Of a stretch of 33,506 nt of DNA, positions 8,863-16,840 are shown piece after piece. The notes beneath the pieces were generated by a model. The model worked only from the letters and a program-made list of their open reading frames with translations, made no database searches and was not told the DNA's origin. A program made the translations under genes and the position numbers. The DNA comes from Deltaproteobacteria bacterium Ga0077539 (GTDB lineage: Bacteria; Myxococcota_A; Polyangia; Polyangiales; Ga0077539): positions 1-33,506 of the forward strand of contig LNEO01000112.1 of NCBI GenBank assembly GCA_001465015.1, in the 5' to 3' direction. The first letter of the stretch is position 1; the number at the start of each line of letters is the position of its first letter.

Positions 8863-9837
8863 TCAGCGGGTCACGCCGAGCTCCGCTTCGACCTCCATGC
8901 GGCGCTCGGCGCGAGAGGCGAGCGACGATGGGGCAGCGTTGGACTCGTGCGCTCTGCGGGCGTCCACGGGCGATGCGGGCCGTCGAAGGTGAAGCACAAA
9001 CGTTCGAAGCAGATAGGCGAGCATGCTGCGCTCGTCGAGCTTCGGGTCGATGCGCGCGACGACCTCGCGCTCGTGCTCGCGAGCCAGCTCGGACCAGTGC
9101 ACGCCGGGGCGGTTGTGGTGGATCGTGTGATAGCCGTTGTTGCACATCACCCAGTTGAACAAGCGGCCGACGAAGTTGCGCGAGTGGTTGTAGTCGCTCG
9201 CAGTGTCGCAGCCGTCGTGCTGAATGAGGTTGATGCGCAGGATGCAGCGCGCGCCGTAGAGCTGCGGGATGAGCACGAAGAAGAGGGTCGCCCAGAAGTC
9301 CACGAGCAAGAGCGCGCCCGTGAGGCCGAAGGCGAAGACCATCTCGCGCGTGTATTGTCGACGAAAGTCCTCGCGTCCCGAGAGCGCGCCCCATCGCGTC
9401 ACGCCATTGAACGTGTGTGGCCCAGCGACGTTGGGAAAGTGCAGGAGATTGAGCAGGTGCCAGCGAAACCCGACGCGCTCGGGCGCTGCCCAATCGGGCT
9501 GGCCGTCGTCGTCGAAGTGGTGATGGACGAGGTTGTGCGACGGGATGTTGGCGCTCGCGGGATACAGCGCGCCGAAGGACAAGACGCAGCGCCACGCGAG
9601 GTTGAGCGCGTGCGATCGAAAGATGCCCAGGTGCAGGTGGTTGTGGATGACCACCGTGTTCAAGAAGCTGAGCGCGCACGCCAGCGCGAGGGAAGGCAGC
9701 GTCCTGAACGCCGGGACCAAGACCATCGTGAAGAGCAGCGCGAGGTAGACGGTCACGATCCCGATCTGGCGCCACTCGGCGGGGTGCTTGACCAGCCAGG
9801 ATCGAGCGTCGCTTCGAGTCGAGTGCGTAGCGTTCAC
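8863..9837 (-). CDS. Membrane fatty acid desaturase
   Basis: An integral-membrane di-iron desaturase/hydroxylase. The three histidine clusters are present: HNHLH at residues 65-69, HNLVHHH at 101-107 and HTIHH at 237-241, the last within GYHTIHHNRPGVHW. Hydrophobic helices surround them at about 25-62 and 165-195. The start is GTG 9837, with GAGG about eight bases upstream. The C-terminal ~60 residues are charged and probably cytosolic. It would introduce a double bond or hydroxyl into acyl chains using O2 and an external electron donor. It is divergent from a second desaturase at 10029, with 191 bases between. Confidence 0.92.
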   Translation of the reverse strand: MNATHSTRSDARSWLVKHPAEWRQIGIVTVYLALLFTMVLVPAFRTLPSLALACALSFLNTVVIHNHLHLGIFRSHALNLAWRCVLSFGALYPASANIPSHNLVHHHFDDDGQPDWAAPERVGFRWHLLNLLHFPNVAGPHTFNGVTRWGALSGREDFRRQYTREMVFAFGLTGALLLVDFWATLFFVLIPQLYGARCILRINLIQHDGCDTASDYNHSRNFVGRLFNWVMCNNGYHTIHHNRPGVHWSELAREHEREVVARIDPKLDERSMLAYLLRTFVLHLRRPASPVDARRAHESNAAPSSLASRAERRMEVEAELGVTR

Positions 9838-10028
9838 TGGGGGAGCCTCGGGGCGGTGATCGTCGCGAAACTTGGACGACCTCGCGGTCGCAAGAGAGTC
9901 GCGGAATGTTCACTGCTCGAAGCGGGCGCGTCAAGGCTCCACGGCCCCTCGCGCGGCTCGGTCGGCAGACCAAACGGTCAGATAAAACAGCGGACATCCG
10001 CGGCGCGTCCTTGGTAGGTTCCCGCGTC

Positions 10029-10907
10029 ATGACGTTGGGCGAGAGCTTGAAAGAGTGGCTCACGGCGCTGCCACACGTGCAGTACCGAAAGGACAAGTAT
10101 TTCTACCTGAAGTACGACGGCGCGTACGCGCTCGCGTTCGCGGCGGCGCTCGTGTGGATGAGGGCGACGAACTTTCAGCCGCTCGTTCCGAAGGCGCAGC
10201 CTTGGTGCTTCGCGGTGCTTCCGATCGTGATGTACCTCACGATTATTGCGCACGTATTCATCCACAACGCGTCCCACGGCAACTTCGGCCGAACGTTCAA
10301 CCGCGTCGTGGGCGAGCTGCTCGGCGTGCTCGTCTTCACGCGGTTTGCGTCGTGGGAGGTGATCCACACGCGGCATCACATCCACTCGGATGACAGCGAG
10401 CTGGACCCGCATCCGGTGATCCCGAGCTACTGGCGCTACGTGTTTCGTACGCTCGTGTCCGTCGAGGCTCAGCTGATGCAGGCGTACGTCGATCAGTGGG
10501 GCGACACGCCGGAGAATCGAAGGCGCGAGAAGGTTCGCTCGGTCGTGAGCTTCAGCACCGGCGCTCTCTTGTTCGCGTGCTGGTATCACTTGCTCGGGTT
10601 GGCAGGGTTTTTTCTGTTCGTCCTCGTTCCGACGGTGTTCGCGCTGTGCTTCGTCGTGCACTTCAACTGGTGCACGCACAACGCGACGTCCCCCAACGGC
10701 CCCTACCACCCCGTCGATCAGGACCATGGCTACTACTGGCTCGGAAACCGGATCTTCTTCGGGATCTACTTTCACGGCATCCACCACGCCCGAGCCAACC
10801 TCTTCAACCCGATGCACGGGATCGGGCGCTTCGAGCTGACGCCCGCGACGATGGCGCCGCCGTTTCGCCCCGAGCTCCAAGCGGCCTTCGCGAAGGCATC
10901 GTCGTAG
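10029..10907 (+). CDS. Membrane fatty acid desaturase (second, divergent copy)
   Basis: A 292-residue membrane di-iron desaturase. Histidine boxes are IHNASH at residues 78-83, HTRHHIH at 113-119 (followed by SDDSELDPHP) and HGIHH at 249-253; an extra HFNWCTH lies at 211-217. Transmembrane stretches occur around 32-45, 58-80, 178-212. ATG 10029 is preferred over the upstream in-frame codon at 9906 because the first 41 residues of the longer form are arginine-rich and non-coding in appearance. It is only distantly similar to the neighbouring desaturase: its histidine-box contexts differ, so the pair is not a recent duplication. It converges on the SDR gene with a 29-base gap. Confidence 0.92.
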   Translation: MTLGESLKEWLTALPHVQYRKDKYFYLKYDGAYALAFAAALVWMRATNFQPLVPKAQPWCFAVLPIVMYLTIIAHVFIHNASHGNFGRTFNRVVGELLGVLVFTRFASWEVIHTRHHIHSDDSELDPHPVIPSYWRYVFRTLVSVEAQLMQAYVDQWGDTPENRRREKVRSVVSFSTGALLFACWYHLLGLAGFFLFVLVPTVFALCFVVHFNWCTHNATSPNGPYHPVDQDHGYYWLGNRIFFGIYFHGIHHARANLFNPMHGIGRFELTPATMAPPFRPELQAAFAKASS

Positions 10908-10936
10908 CGGGCACGATCGCTCCGCCAACCGTTGGC

Positions 10937-12403
10937 TCACCAGGGGCAGGGGGCGTAGTTGCGATACACCACGCCCCACGCGGGCGGAGCTCCTTCGATC
11001 GCGGAATACACTGGGTCCAGCACGCGCGCCGCGGCGTCCTCGACGGACACCGGCGGAGAGAAGTCGACGCCGGTGTTCAGCGCGTCTCGCACGGTCATCG
11101 TGTGCTGATCGGACACCCAGCCCGGGTCCACGCTGCTCAGAAACACCCCGTGCGACGCGAGCTCCTCGGCGCATGTCCGCGTCATCATGTCGAGTGCCGC
11201 CTTGGCCATGTTGGTGTGCGGGTGCCACGGCCCCTTGTACCGGCGATAGTAGCGACCCTCTGGCGAGGTCACGTTGACGATGAACCGCGCTGGATGCGCC
11301 TCTCGATGACCGCTGGTCATCGCCCTGCGAAAGCGGTCGACGAGCACAAACGGCGCGAGCGCGTTGACCGCGTGCACCGCGAGCAGCTCGCGCAGCGAAA
11401 CCTCGCCGATCTTCGCCCTCCACGCGTTGCGCGGTCGCGGATCGAGCGGCTGTCCCTCGTGATCGAGCGCGGTCGTCCCGCCGTCGTTCGCCAGCTCGTG
11501 CGAGGGCCCCGGGTCGAACGCGCGCGCCGCGTCGCGAACGCCCTCGGGCAGCGCGTCGAGCCGCCGTCGGTCGATCGCGCGCATCTCGTCCAGCCACGAA
11601 GGCGGGTGATCGATGGTGCGCGCGGCGTTGTTGACGAGGATGTCCGGAGCGCCGAAGCGCGCGACGAAGCGCTCTGCGAACCGCTCTGTCGCCGGAAGAT
11701 CACACAGGTCCAGGCTGTGAACCGCGAGCCGCGCCGCGAAGGTACCGTAGTCGGGCTCGCGCGCGAATCGATCGAGCGCCGACGCCGCGAAGCGCGAAGT
11801 CGCGTGCACCGTCGCGCCCGCGCGCAGAAGCGACAGGCACACTGCGTAGCCGATGCGCACGCGCCCTCCGGTCACCAGCGCCACGCGGCCCGCGAGCGCA
11901 GGGCGTCGCTCGCGCTTGCGACGCTCGAGCTCGACGCAGTCCGAGCACCGCCGCTCGGGCGCCTTCGGGTCTCCGCGAAACGGCGCGTCGCAGAGGTAGC
12001 AACGCAGGGCGCGAAGGGGCCCGGCGTCCATCGCTTCGCCTTGCGGGGGCGCGTCGATTCGACCGCGGCGCTCGCTCTCGACGAGCTCTTCGGAGGTCAT
12101 CGCGAAGACCGCGTCCGGGCTCTGAAAGGGGCGGCGGCGTGGCTCTTTGGGCGGCTCGGCGTCGGGCTCGGGCGTCTCGATCGCGCCCGGTCGCTTCCAC
12201 GTCCGGTCACGAGCGTCGCGGCCGGACCTTCGCGCGAGCGAGTAGCCCGCTGCCAGGATCTGCGCGCTGTGCGGCAGCGCGACGAGCTGGCTTCGAGGGA
12301 GCTCGTGCAGCGCTTCGAGCGTCGCGAGGCAACTGGCGAGCTCCTCGTGGGTGGGGGCGGCTCGCGCGGCGCCTTCGCTGTCGGTTTGGTCGGACTCACG
12401 CAT
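10937..12403 (-). CDS. SDR-fold protein with N-terminal zinc ribbon and missing catalytic Tyr
   Basis: A 488-residue protein in two parts. Residues 1-165 include a disordered stretch and a CxxC...CxxC zinc ribbon (C135, C138, C153, C156). Residues 170-488 form a Rossmann SDR domain with the dinucleotide motif TGGRVRIG (178-185) and the NNAA motif. Around the active site the sequence reads NVTSPEG...HPHTNMAKAAL: the lysine of YxxxK is present, but threonine stands where tyrosine is expected. The enzyme may therefore be a binding protein or use another residue, such as a nearby His or Tyr. Related SDRs with HPHTNMAKAAL occur, to my memory, in fungi and plants. Start ATG 12403 has GAGGGG upstream. 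Confidence 0.85.
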   Translation of the reverse strand: MRESDQTDSEGAARAAPTHEELASCLATLEALHELPRSQLVALPHSAQILAAGYSLARRSGRDARDRTWKRPGAIETPEPDAEPPKEPRRRPFQSPDAVFAMTSEELVESERRGRIDAPPQGEAMDAGPLRALRCYLCDAPFRGDPKAPERRCSDCVELERRKRERRPALAGRVALVTGGRVRIGYAVCLSLLRAGATVHATSRFAASALDRFAREPDYGTFAARLAVHSLDLCDLPATERFAERFVARFGAPDILVNNAARTIDHPPSWLDEMRAIDRRRLDALPEGVRDAARAFDPGPSHELANDGGTTALDHEGQPLDPRPRNAWRAKIGEVSLRELLAVHAVNALAPFVLVDRFRRAMTSGHREAHPARFIVNVTSPEGRYYRRYKGPWHPHTNMAKAALDMMTRTCAEELASHGVFLSSVDPGWVSDQHTMTVRDALNTGVDFSPPVSVEDAAARVLDPVYSAIEGAPPAWGVVYRNYAPCPW

Positions 12404-12468
12404 CGCTGATCACCCCTCGGAGTATGCCGGGCGGTTGCCGCGGCGGGTGAGCTGCGGTAGCCAGCGCT

Positions 12469-13050
12469 GTGCTCGTGGCTCGTCGTCTCTCGATGCTGGC
12501 TCTCTTGTCGCTGGGCTCTGTGCGCGCGCTGACGGCGTGCGATACGGGCACGCACTACTCGATGCGCGACACCGACGAGGGCTCGTACCGAACGAGCTGC
12601 TGGCAGGGCCGGTGCCGCGAGGAGCTCACCTCTCCGATGGGTTCCAGGCCGAGCCCAGCGTGCGGCGCTGGCGAACGCGCGGGCTTCACGATGGCGGGCG
12701 CGTACGTCGTGAGCGCGTGCCACGCGTGCTTCGATCGAAGCGGGCGGGTGGCTCGACACGACCTCTCGCGGTGCAGGGCAGTGAGCTGTCAGCACCCGAC
12801 GGACTGCCCTCCGTGGCACCGCGGTCACGCCGTCGAGTGTCGCGAAGGTCTCTGCGTCGAGAAGGGCGTAGCGTCGAGCGGCGCAGCGCTCGATCGCGTC
12901 TCCGCGGCGGCGCTGTGTATGGCGGGCGCGGGACCGACGAGCGCGGATCGCTTCGTGCTGGGCGACGATCGCCTGGCGTTCGCGCGGGCGGCGTGTGACG
13001 CGCAGGGGCGCTGCGCGCAGCCGTCGGGCTGTCGTCAGGCCCCCCGTTGA
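12469..13050 (+). CDS. Cysteine-rich lipoprotein
   Basis: A 193-residue protein beginning with GTG 12469. The N-terminus is a lipoprotein signal: basic start, hydrophobic core LSMLALLSLGSVRA and lipobox LTAC with Cys24 as the predicted lipidated residue. The mature part holds many cysteines in spaced pairs (SCWQGRCREE, SACHACFDRSGRCR-like, VSCQHPTDCPPWH, VECREGLC), a pattern of disulfide-rich surface lipoproteins frequent in Polyangiales. No enzyme motif seen. It is divergent from the SDR gene (65-base gap) and convergent with the PEGA gene. Confidence 0.8.
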   Translation: MLVARRLSMLALLSLGSVRALTACDTGTHYSMRDTDEGSYRTSCWQGRCREELTSPMGSRPSPACGAGERAGFTMAGAYVVSACHACFDRSGRVARHDLSRCRAVSCQHPTDCPPWHRGHAVECREGLCVEKGVASSGAALDRVSAAALCMAGAGPTSADRFVLGDDRLAFARAACDAQGRCAQPSGCRQAPR

Positions 13051-13123
13051 ATACACGCACCCGTTGCTGATGATCGAATCGCGCCCCTGCGCGTGGCTTC
13101 GATGCAGGCGGCGCGGCGGTCTC

Positions 13124-15487
13124 TCAGAACTTGAACGTGGTCCCGAGGCGGATGTACGTGAACGAGTCGTTTCCGAACCACGAGCCCTGGTAGATCGCGC
13201 GGCGATAGGGCTGATCGGTGCTGGTGAGCACGCGATCGATGCCGGCGAAGAGGTTCCAGTGGCGCGAGAGACCGACCTCGATGGTGAGGCCGATGACCGC
13301 GCGCAGGATGCCCTGGCTGCCGACTCGAACGCGCTCGTCGGCCATCGCCGCGGCGCGCATCGTGCCCATCGGAGCCATTTCGAAGTCCGTGAGCACCGTG
13401 GGCATCGTGCCTCCGCCCATCGCCATCGACTGAAGCGTGAACGCGTTGGCGCCCATCGCTTCGCCGCACTGGCTCGGTCGCAGCGCGCCCATCGCGGGCT
13501 GAAACTGGTTGCACGCGTCGAAGCGGGGGTTCTGCTCGCCTGATCCGCGATAGAGCGATCCCGCGAGGTTGTCGCGAGCGGCGTCGAGGCCGACGCGCAG
13601 CGAGAACGCGAAGGTCCCCGCCCGGTTGGTGCGCTCGCGCTCGTCGCCCGCGTCGGCATCCTCATCGGACGTCGGGGCGAGCGACTGAAGCGAGGCCACG
13701 GCGAACGCGCTCAGGCCGAAGGTGTTTTGCCCTGCGATGCCGAGGCCGGCGCGCAGGTCGAGCTCACCGCCGAGCGAGAACAGCCCGTTCAAGAACCGAA
13801 CGCCGCTGCGACCGCGGAGCTCGAACTCCCACATCCATCCGAGCGTGCGGATCAGCAAGCCGGCGTCGACGCCCCAGTCGGGGCTCTGGACGAGGCCCAC
13901 CGTTCCGCGGGCCATCCCGTAGTACTCGCCGAACGCGGCGGCGAAATCGAGGGCGACGTCCCCTGCGTACAGCGGCGAGGCGCCCCAGGTGCTGATGGCC
14001 GTGCGACGCTCGCGAAGGGACTGCCCTCCGGGGCCGGCGCGGCGGCGACGAAGCTGCGCGAGCACGCGCTCTTGGGCGTTTTCGCGGACCGTGACCGTCG
14101 TGACGAAGTCTTCGTAGCCGGGCGCCTGGACGCGCACTTCACGGGTCCCCGCGGGGACTTCGGGAACATCGCGGCCCGCGCCGATCTCCGCCGGCTCGCC
14201 GCCGTTGATCGTGACCATCGCGCCGGCGACGGGGCGGTTGAGCTCGACGCGAATCGATCCGCGACCGACGGTGCGCGTGAGCGTCGCTGTGACCTCGCAT
14301 GCGGTCGACGCGCTCACCGTGCATCGCTGCGTGAACTCGTCGTGGCCTGGCGCGCGAATCGTGATCGTGTACGAACCCGCGGGTTGATCCGCGCGGACGT
14401 ACGGCGACGTCCCCATGTCGCGACCGTCCACGAAGACGTGCGCGTCGGGCGTGCCGCAGGTGGCCGAGAGTCGGTTGGTGACCGCCTGCACCGGCATGTT
14501 CTGCTCGGTGATTTCACGGTTGAGCTGACGGCCCACCTCGACGGTGATCGTCTCGCTGAAGGGCTGTCGTCCCGGCGCGGTCACGCGGAGGATGTGCGAG
14601 CCCGCGGGGATGTTGTCGCGCTGCGGCGGCGTGCCGGCGAGCACTTCACCGTCGAGCGTCACGACAGCGCCTTCGATCGCGCTGACGATCACGCGAATGG
14701 TCCCGCCGGTGGCGACGACCTCTTGTCGCTCGAGGTCGACCGCGAGCGCCTGCGTCTGGCCTGCGGTCACGTCGACCTGTCGTCGGATCGTACGGAAGCC
14801 GTTCGCGGTGACCTGAATGATGTGCTGGCCGGGCTGCGCGTTTTCGATGGACGGAGGCGTGCCCGTCATGGGGACGCCGTCGAACGCGACCTGAAGATCC
14901 GACGGGATGGGCCCTGCGGGGTTGGACACGATCACGCGCACGATGCCTGTCGGCGCCTGACGGGGCCGCAGGTTGGCGCTCACCGCGGCGACGGCGCCTG
15001 CGCCGACGTTGACCGTCTCGCGAAAGGGCTGCATTCCCTCTGCGACGATCTCGACCACGTGCGCGCCGGGCGGCACGTTGTTGAGGCGGCCTGGCGTGGT
15101 GCCAACGCCGGTTCCGTCGAGGCGGATCTGCGCGCCCTCGACGTCGGCGGTCACGTAGATCGAGCCCGCCTGCGTCATCTGCGCGGTAAACGTCTCGCGC
15201 GCCCTGCGCACGTTGACGTCGAGCCGCGCCGGAACCCAGCCGTCTCGCGTGTAGTAGAGCGTGTGCGCCCCGCGCGGCACGCGCACGGCACGACACGGCG
15301 TCGAGGGACACACGGGCGGCGCGCTCTCGCTGTCGACGCGCACTGCCGCACCGGCGGGCGTGGACTCGATGTTGACTGCGTACGTCGCTTGCGCGCTAGC
15401 GATCTGCGGAGCGAGCGTTGTTCCCGCGACGAGGCTCGCGCCAAGCGCGAACCGCGACGACATCAAATGAACCGATCTTGCCTTCAC
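13124..15487 (-). CDS. Secreted PEGA-repeat protein with C-terminal outer-membrane barrel
   Basis: About 787 residues. The start is GTG 15487, chosen because GGGAGG (15494-15499) lies six bases upstream; the frame is open to 15787, but that part is non-coding in character. A signal peptide follows (SSRFALGASLVAGTTLAPQIASAQA). Next come six PEGA-type beta-sandwich repeats, roughly residues 35-510, each containing a form of P-[AP]-G-x-[HY] (PRGAHTLYY, PPGAHVVEI, QPGQHIIQV, PAGSHILRV, PAGSYTITI, PAGTREVRV). The last ~270 residues show alternating strands and end in phenylalanine (YIRLGTTFKF), as in outer-membrane beta-barrels recognised by BamA. PEGA domains are thought to bind surface or peptidoglycan polymers; the combined protein is probably an envelope-spanning surface anchor. 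Partner unknown. Confidence 0.9.
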   Translation of the reverse strand: MKARSVHLMSSRFALGASLVAGTTLAPQIASAQATYAVNIESTPAGAAVRVDSESAPPVCPSTPCRAVRVPRGAHTLYYTRDGWVPARLDVNVRRARETFTAQMTQAGSIYVTADVEGAQIRLDGTGVGTTPGRLNNVPPGAHVVEIVAEGMQPFRETVNVGAGAVAAVSANLRPRQAPTGIVRVIVSNPAGPIPSDLQVAFDGVPMTGTPPSIENAQPGQHIIQVTANGFRTIRRQVDVTAGQTQALAVDLERQEVVATGGTIRVIVSAIEGAVVTLDGEVLAGTPPQRDNIPAGSHILRVTAPGRQPFSETITVEVGRQLNREITEQNMPVQAVTNRLSATCGTPDAHVFVDGRDMGTSPYVRADQPAGSYTITIRAPGHDEFTQRCTVSASTACEVTATLTRTVGRGSIRVELNRPVAGAMVTINGGEPAEIGAGRDVPEVPAGTREVRVQAPGYEDFVTTVTVRENAQERVLAQLRRRRAGPGGQSLRERRTAISTWGASPLYAGDVALDFAAAFGEYYGMARGTVGLVQSPDWGVDAGLLIRTLGWMWEFELRGRSGVRFLNGLFSLGGELDLRAGLGIAGQNTFGLSAFAVASLQSLAPTSDEDADAGDERERTNRAGTFAFSLRVGLDAARDNLAGSLYRGSGEQNPRFDACNQFQPAMGALRPSQCGEAMGANAFTLQSMAMGGGTMPTVLTDFEMAPMGTMRAAAMADERVRVGSQGILRAVIGLTIEVGLSRHWNLFAGIDRVLTSTDQPYRRAIYQGSWFGNDSFTYIRLGTTFKF

Positions 15488-16063
15488 GAGAATCCTCCCA
15501 TTGGGACGAAGGTTATTCGACTGTGTTGCACCATCGCCGCCTGCCTCGCAGCCGATGCACTGCCCGCGTTGGTACCGCGATCTCGCTGTGTTTTCTACGG
15601 GGCTGTGCGGGCGATTCGCCGCGAGGTCGTCTTCGATGAGCTCCGTGCGACGTCGCCGGGCATCGGATGCTTCGATTCGTCGGGCACTTTTGCGGATTCG
15701 CGCCGAGGACTCGCGCTCGCCGAGCGGGAGTTCTGATATGGTGTCGAATTTCCTTCGCGATCGCGACGCCCGGTTGGAGGTAGACACGCTCCGAGCAATC
15801 TCCTGGGAAATAACCCGGAATTCTCAGGGGGCGTGTCGCCAACCGAAGGCGCAGCCCCCGAAGGACTGACAGAAGTTGGCGAATCGGCGATCGCTGCCTC
15901 GTCGGTCTCGGCGCTTCGACCGTCGAGCCACGAACGCAAGGCGTGCGTCTGCCTCGGGGCGAGTGCGGATTGTTGACGAACGATCGCGCTCGGGTTCGGT
16001 CAGCGCAGGCTTACTGCAGAGCTTCTACAGCGCAGAATGGCGTGAACTGGAGTCGAGGGCTCG
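15488..16063. other. Long intergenic region without a convincing gene
   Basis: This stretch of 576 bases separates the PEGA gene from the cysteine-rich pseudogene. Several frames are open, but their products are arginine/serine-rich with no ribosome sites and look like chance ORFs in GC-rich DNA. It should contain the promoter of the PEGA gene. The one structured item seen is the nested inverted repeat at 15771-15845, followed by a GGGGGC/GCCCCC pairing option between 15827-15832 and 15853-15858. Confidence 0.6.
15771..15845 (+). ncRNA. Candidate structured RNA or cis-regulatory fold, class unknown
   Basis: Four helices nest within 75 bases: CGGTTGG 15771-15777 with CCAACCG 15839-15845; GACACGC 15783-15789 with GCGTGTC 15831-15837; CCGAG 15791-15795 with CTCaGG 15823-15828; and CTGGG 15803-15807 with CCCGG 15814-15818 around an AAATAA loop. 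One pair in the last helix is a U-G wobble only on the plus strand, which favours plus-strand transcription. An alternative hairpin GGGGGC (15827-15832)/GCCCCC (15853-15858) could compete with the basal helices, the logic of a switch. I do not match it to a known riboswitch. The next downstream gene is ~220 bases away. Confidence 0.35.
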
Positions 16064-16334
16064 ATGTTGAAACGGTCGAGGAGCTGGTTGTGTGCGGTCG
16101 CTGCGTTGATGGCCGGCGCGTGTGCGATGGAAGACGGACATCGGCGCCTGCAGCCCCAACGCATGCCAGGCCACGACGGGCCTCTGCCTGCGTTGCACGA
16201 GCAGCGCTGACTGCAACGGTCGAGGCACGTGCAACACCGGCACGGGCGAGTGCCGTTGCACCGCGACCACCATGTGCGGCAGCAATCGGCAGTGCATCAC
16301 CGCCACGGGCCGTTGCGGATGTATGAACAACTAG
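16064..16334 (+). pseudogene. Frameshifted small cysteine-rich secreted protein
   Basis: An ORF from ATG 16064 (GAGGG four bases upstream) encodes a signal peptide, MLKRSRSWLCAVAALMAGACA followed by MEDG, then loses coding character and stops at 16208-16210. Skipping one base near 16139-16143 (in gacggacatc) joins it to a second frame that continues DIGACSPNACQATTGLCLRC and runs, full of evenly spaced cysteines (CNGRGTC, CRCTATTMC, CITATGRCGC), to the TAG at 16332-16334. The joined ~90-residue product would be a small disulfide-rich exported protein typical of myxobacteria. The cause may be a true one-base insertion, a sequencing error or, less likely, programmed +1 frameshifting. Confidence 0.6.
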
Positions 16335-16354
16335 GGGTGTCCGGCCGGCTGGAC

Positions 16355-16840
16355 ATGCACGGCGTCGACGGGGGAGTGCGCGCCGTAGTACCCATCGCAC
16401 CACAACTGCTCGTGAGCGATCCCCCACGCACCGACGACAAAGACCGCGCTTCGGAGCGTGAGCAACCCTCGAAGCCCGCGAAAGAGCCCGCGAAAGAGCC
16501 CGCGAAAGAGCCCGCGAAAGAGCCCGCGAAGGCAACCGCTGAAGAGCCCGCGAAGGTGGCGGCTGAAGCGCCGACGAGCGAGGCTACGCAGGTGGTCGCG
16601 AAGGACCCGCGGCTCGAGGGACCGCTCGCTCCGGCGTGGACAGCGCTCGAGCGCGGGGACCACGTGGAGGCCGCGTCGCTCGCGCGCAAGCTCGCCGAGA
16701 GCGAGGACGAGGTCGTCCGCAGGGACGCCGAGGCGTTTCTCCTGCGGCTGCGGCCGGATCCTGTGATTCTCATGGTCTTCGCCGCGACAGGGCTGCTCTT
16801 GCTGTTGCTCGCGTGGCAATACCTCGGACGACCTCGATGA
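16355..16840 (+). CDS. Tail-anchored membrane protein with PAKE repeat linker
   Basis: About 161 residues. The N-terminal part is variable, followed by a Lys/Pro/Glu/Ala-rich linker made of tandem PAKE units. A short helical region (APAWTALERGDHVEAASLARKL) resembling one TPR-like hairpin follows, and then a C-terminal transmembrane helix (VILMVFAATGLLLLLLAWQYL) ending in RPR. It is likely anchored by its C-terminus with the bulk cytosolic. The start is uncertain: ATG 16319, ATG 16355 and later GTGs are possible and none has a good ribosome site. The stop overlaps the next start as ATGA (16837-16840), so the two genes are coupled. Confidence 0.7.
   Translation: MHGVDGGVRAVVPIAPQLLVSDPPRTDDKDRASEREQPSKPAKEPAKEPAKEPAKEPAKATAEEPAKVAAEAPTSEATQVVAKDPRLEGPLAPAWTALERGDHVEAASLARKLAESEDEVVRRDAEAFLLRLRPDPVILMVFAATGLLLLLLAWQYLGRPR
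16475..16531 (+). repeat. 12-bp tandem repeat encoding PAKE units
   Basis: Four perfect copies of cccgcgaaagag (16475-16522) followed by a partial copy (cccgcgaag). The period is a multiple of three, so copy-number change keeps the frame and only alters the length of the linker in the tail-anchored protein. Confidence 0.9.

Noticed and set aside
8828..10096. Upstream extension of the minus-strand membrane protein gene through both desaturases
   Set aside because: The extension is arginine/proline-rich and overlaps two well-supported desaturase genes; ATG 8827 gives a normal membrane protein.
15501..15869. Possible 122-aa gene in the long intergenic region
   Set aside because: No ribosome site, Arg/Ser-rich low-information product, and it would run through the nested RNA-like fold.
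15785..15870. Resemblance to a glycine riboswitch (CCGA-GCAA and GGAAttCTCaGG words)
   Set aside because: The words are out of the required arrangement, the pairing pattern differs, and no glycine-related gene follows.
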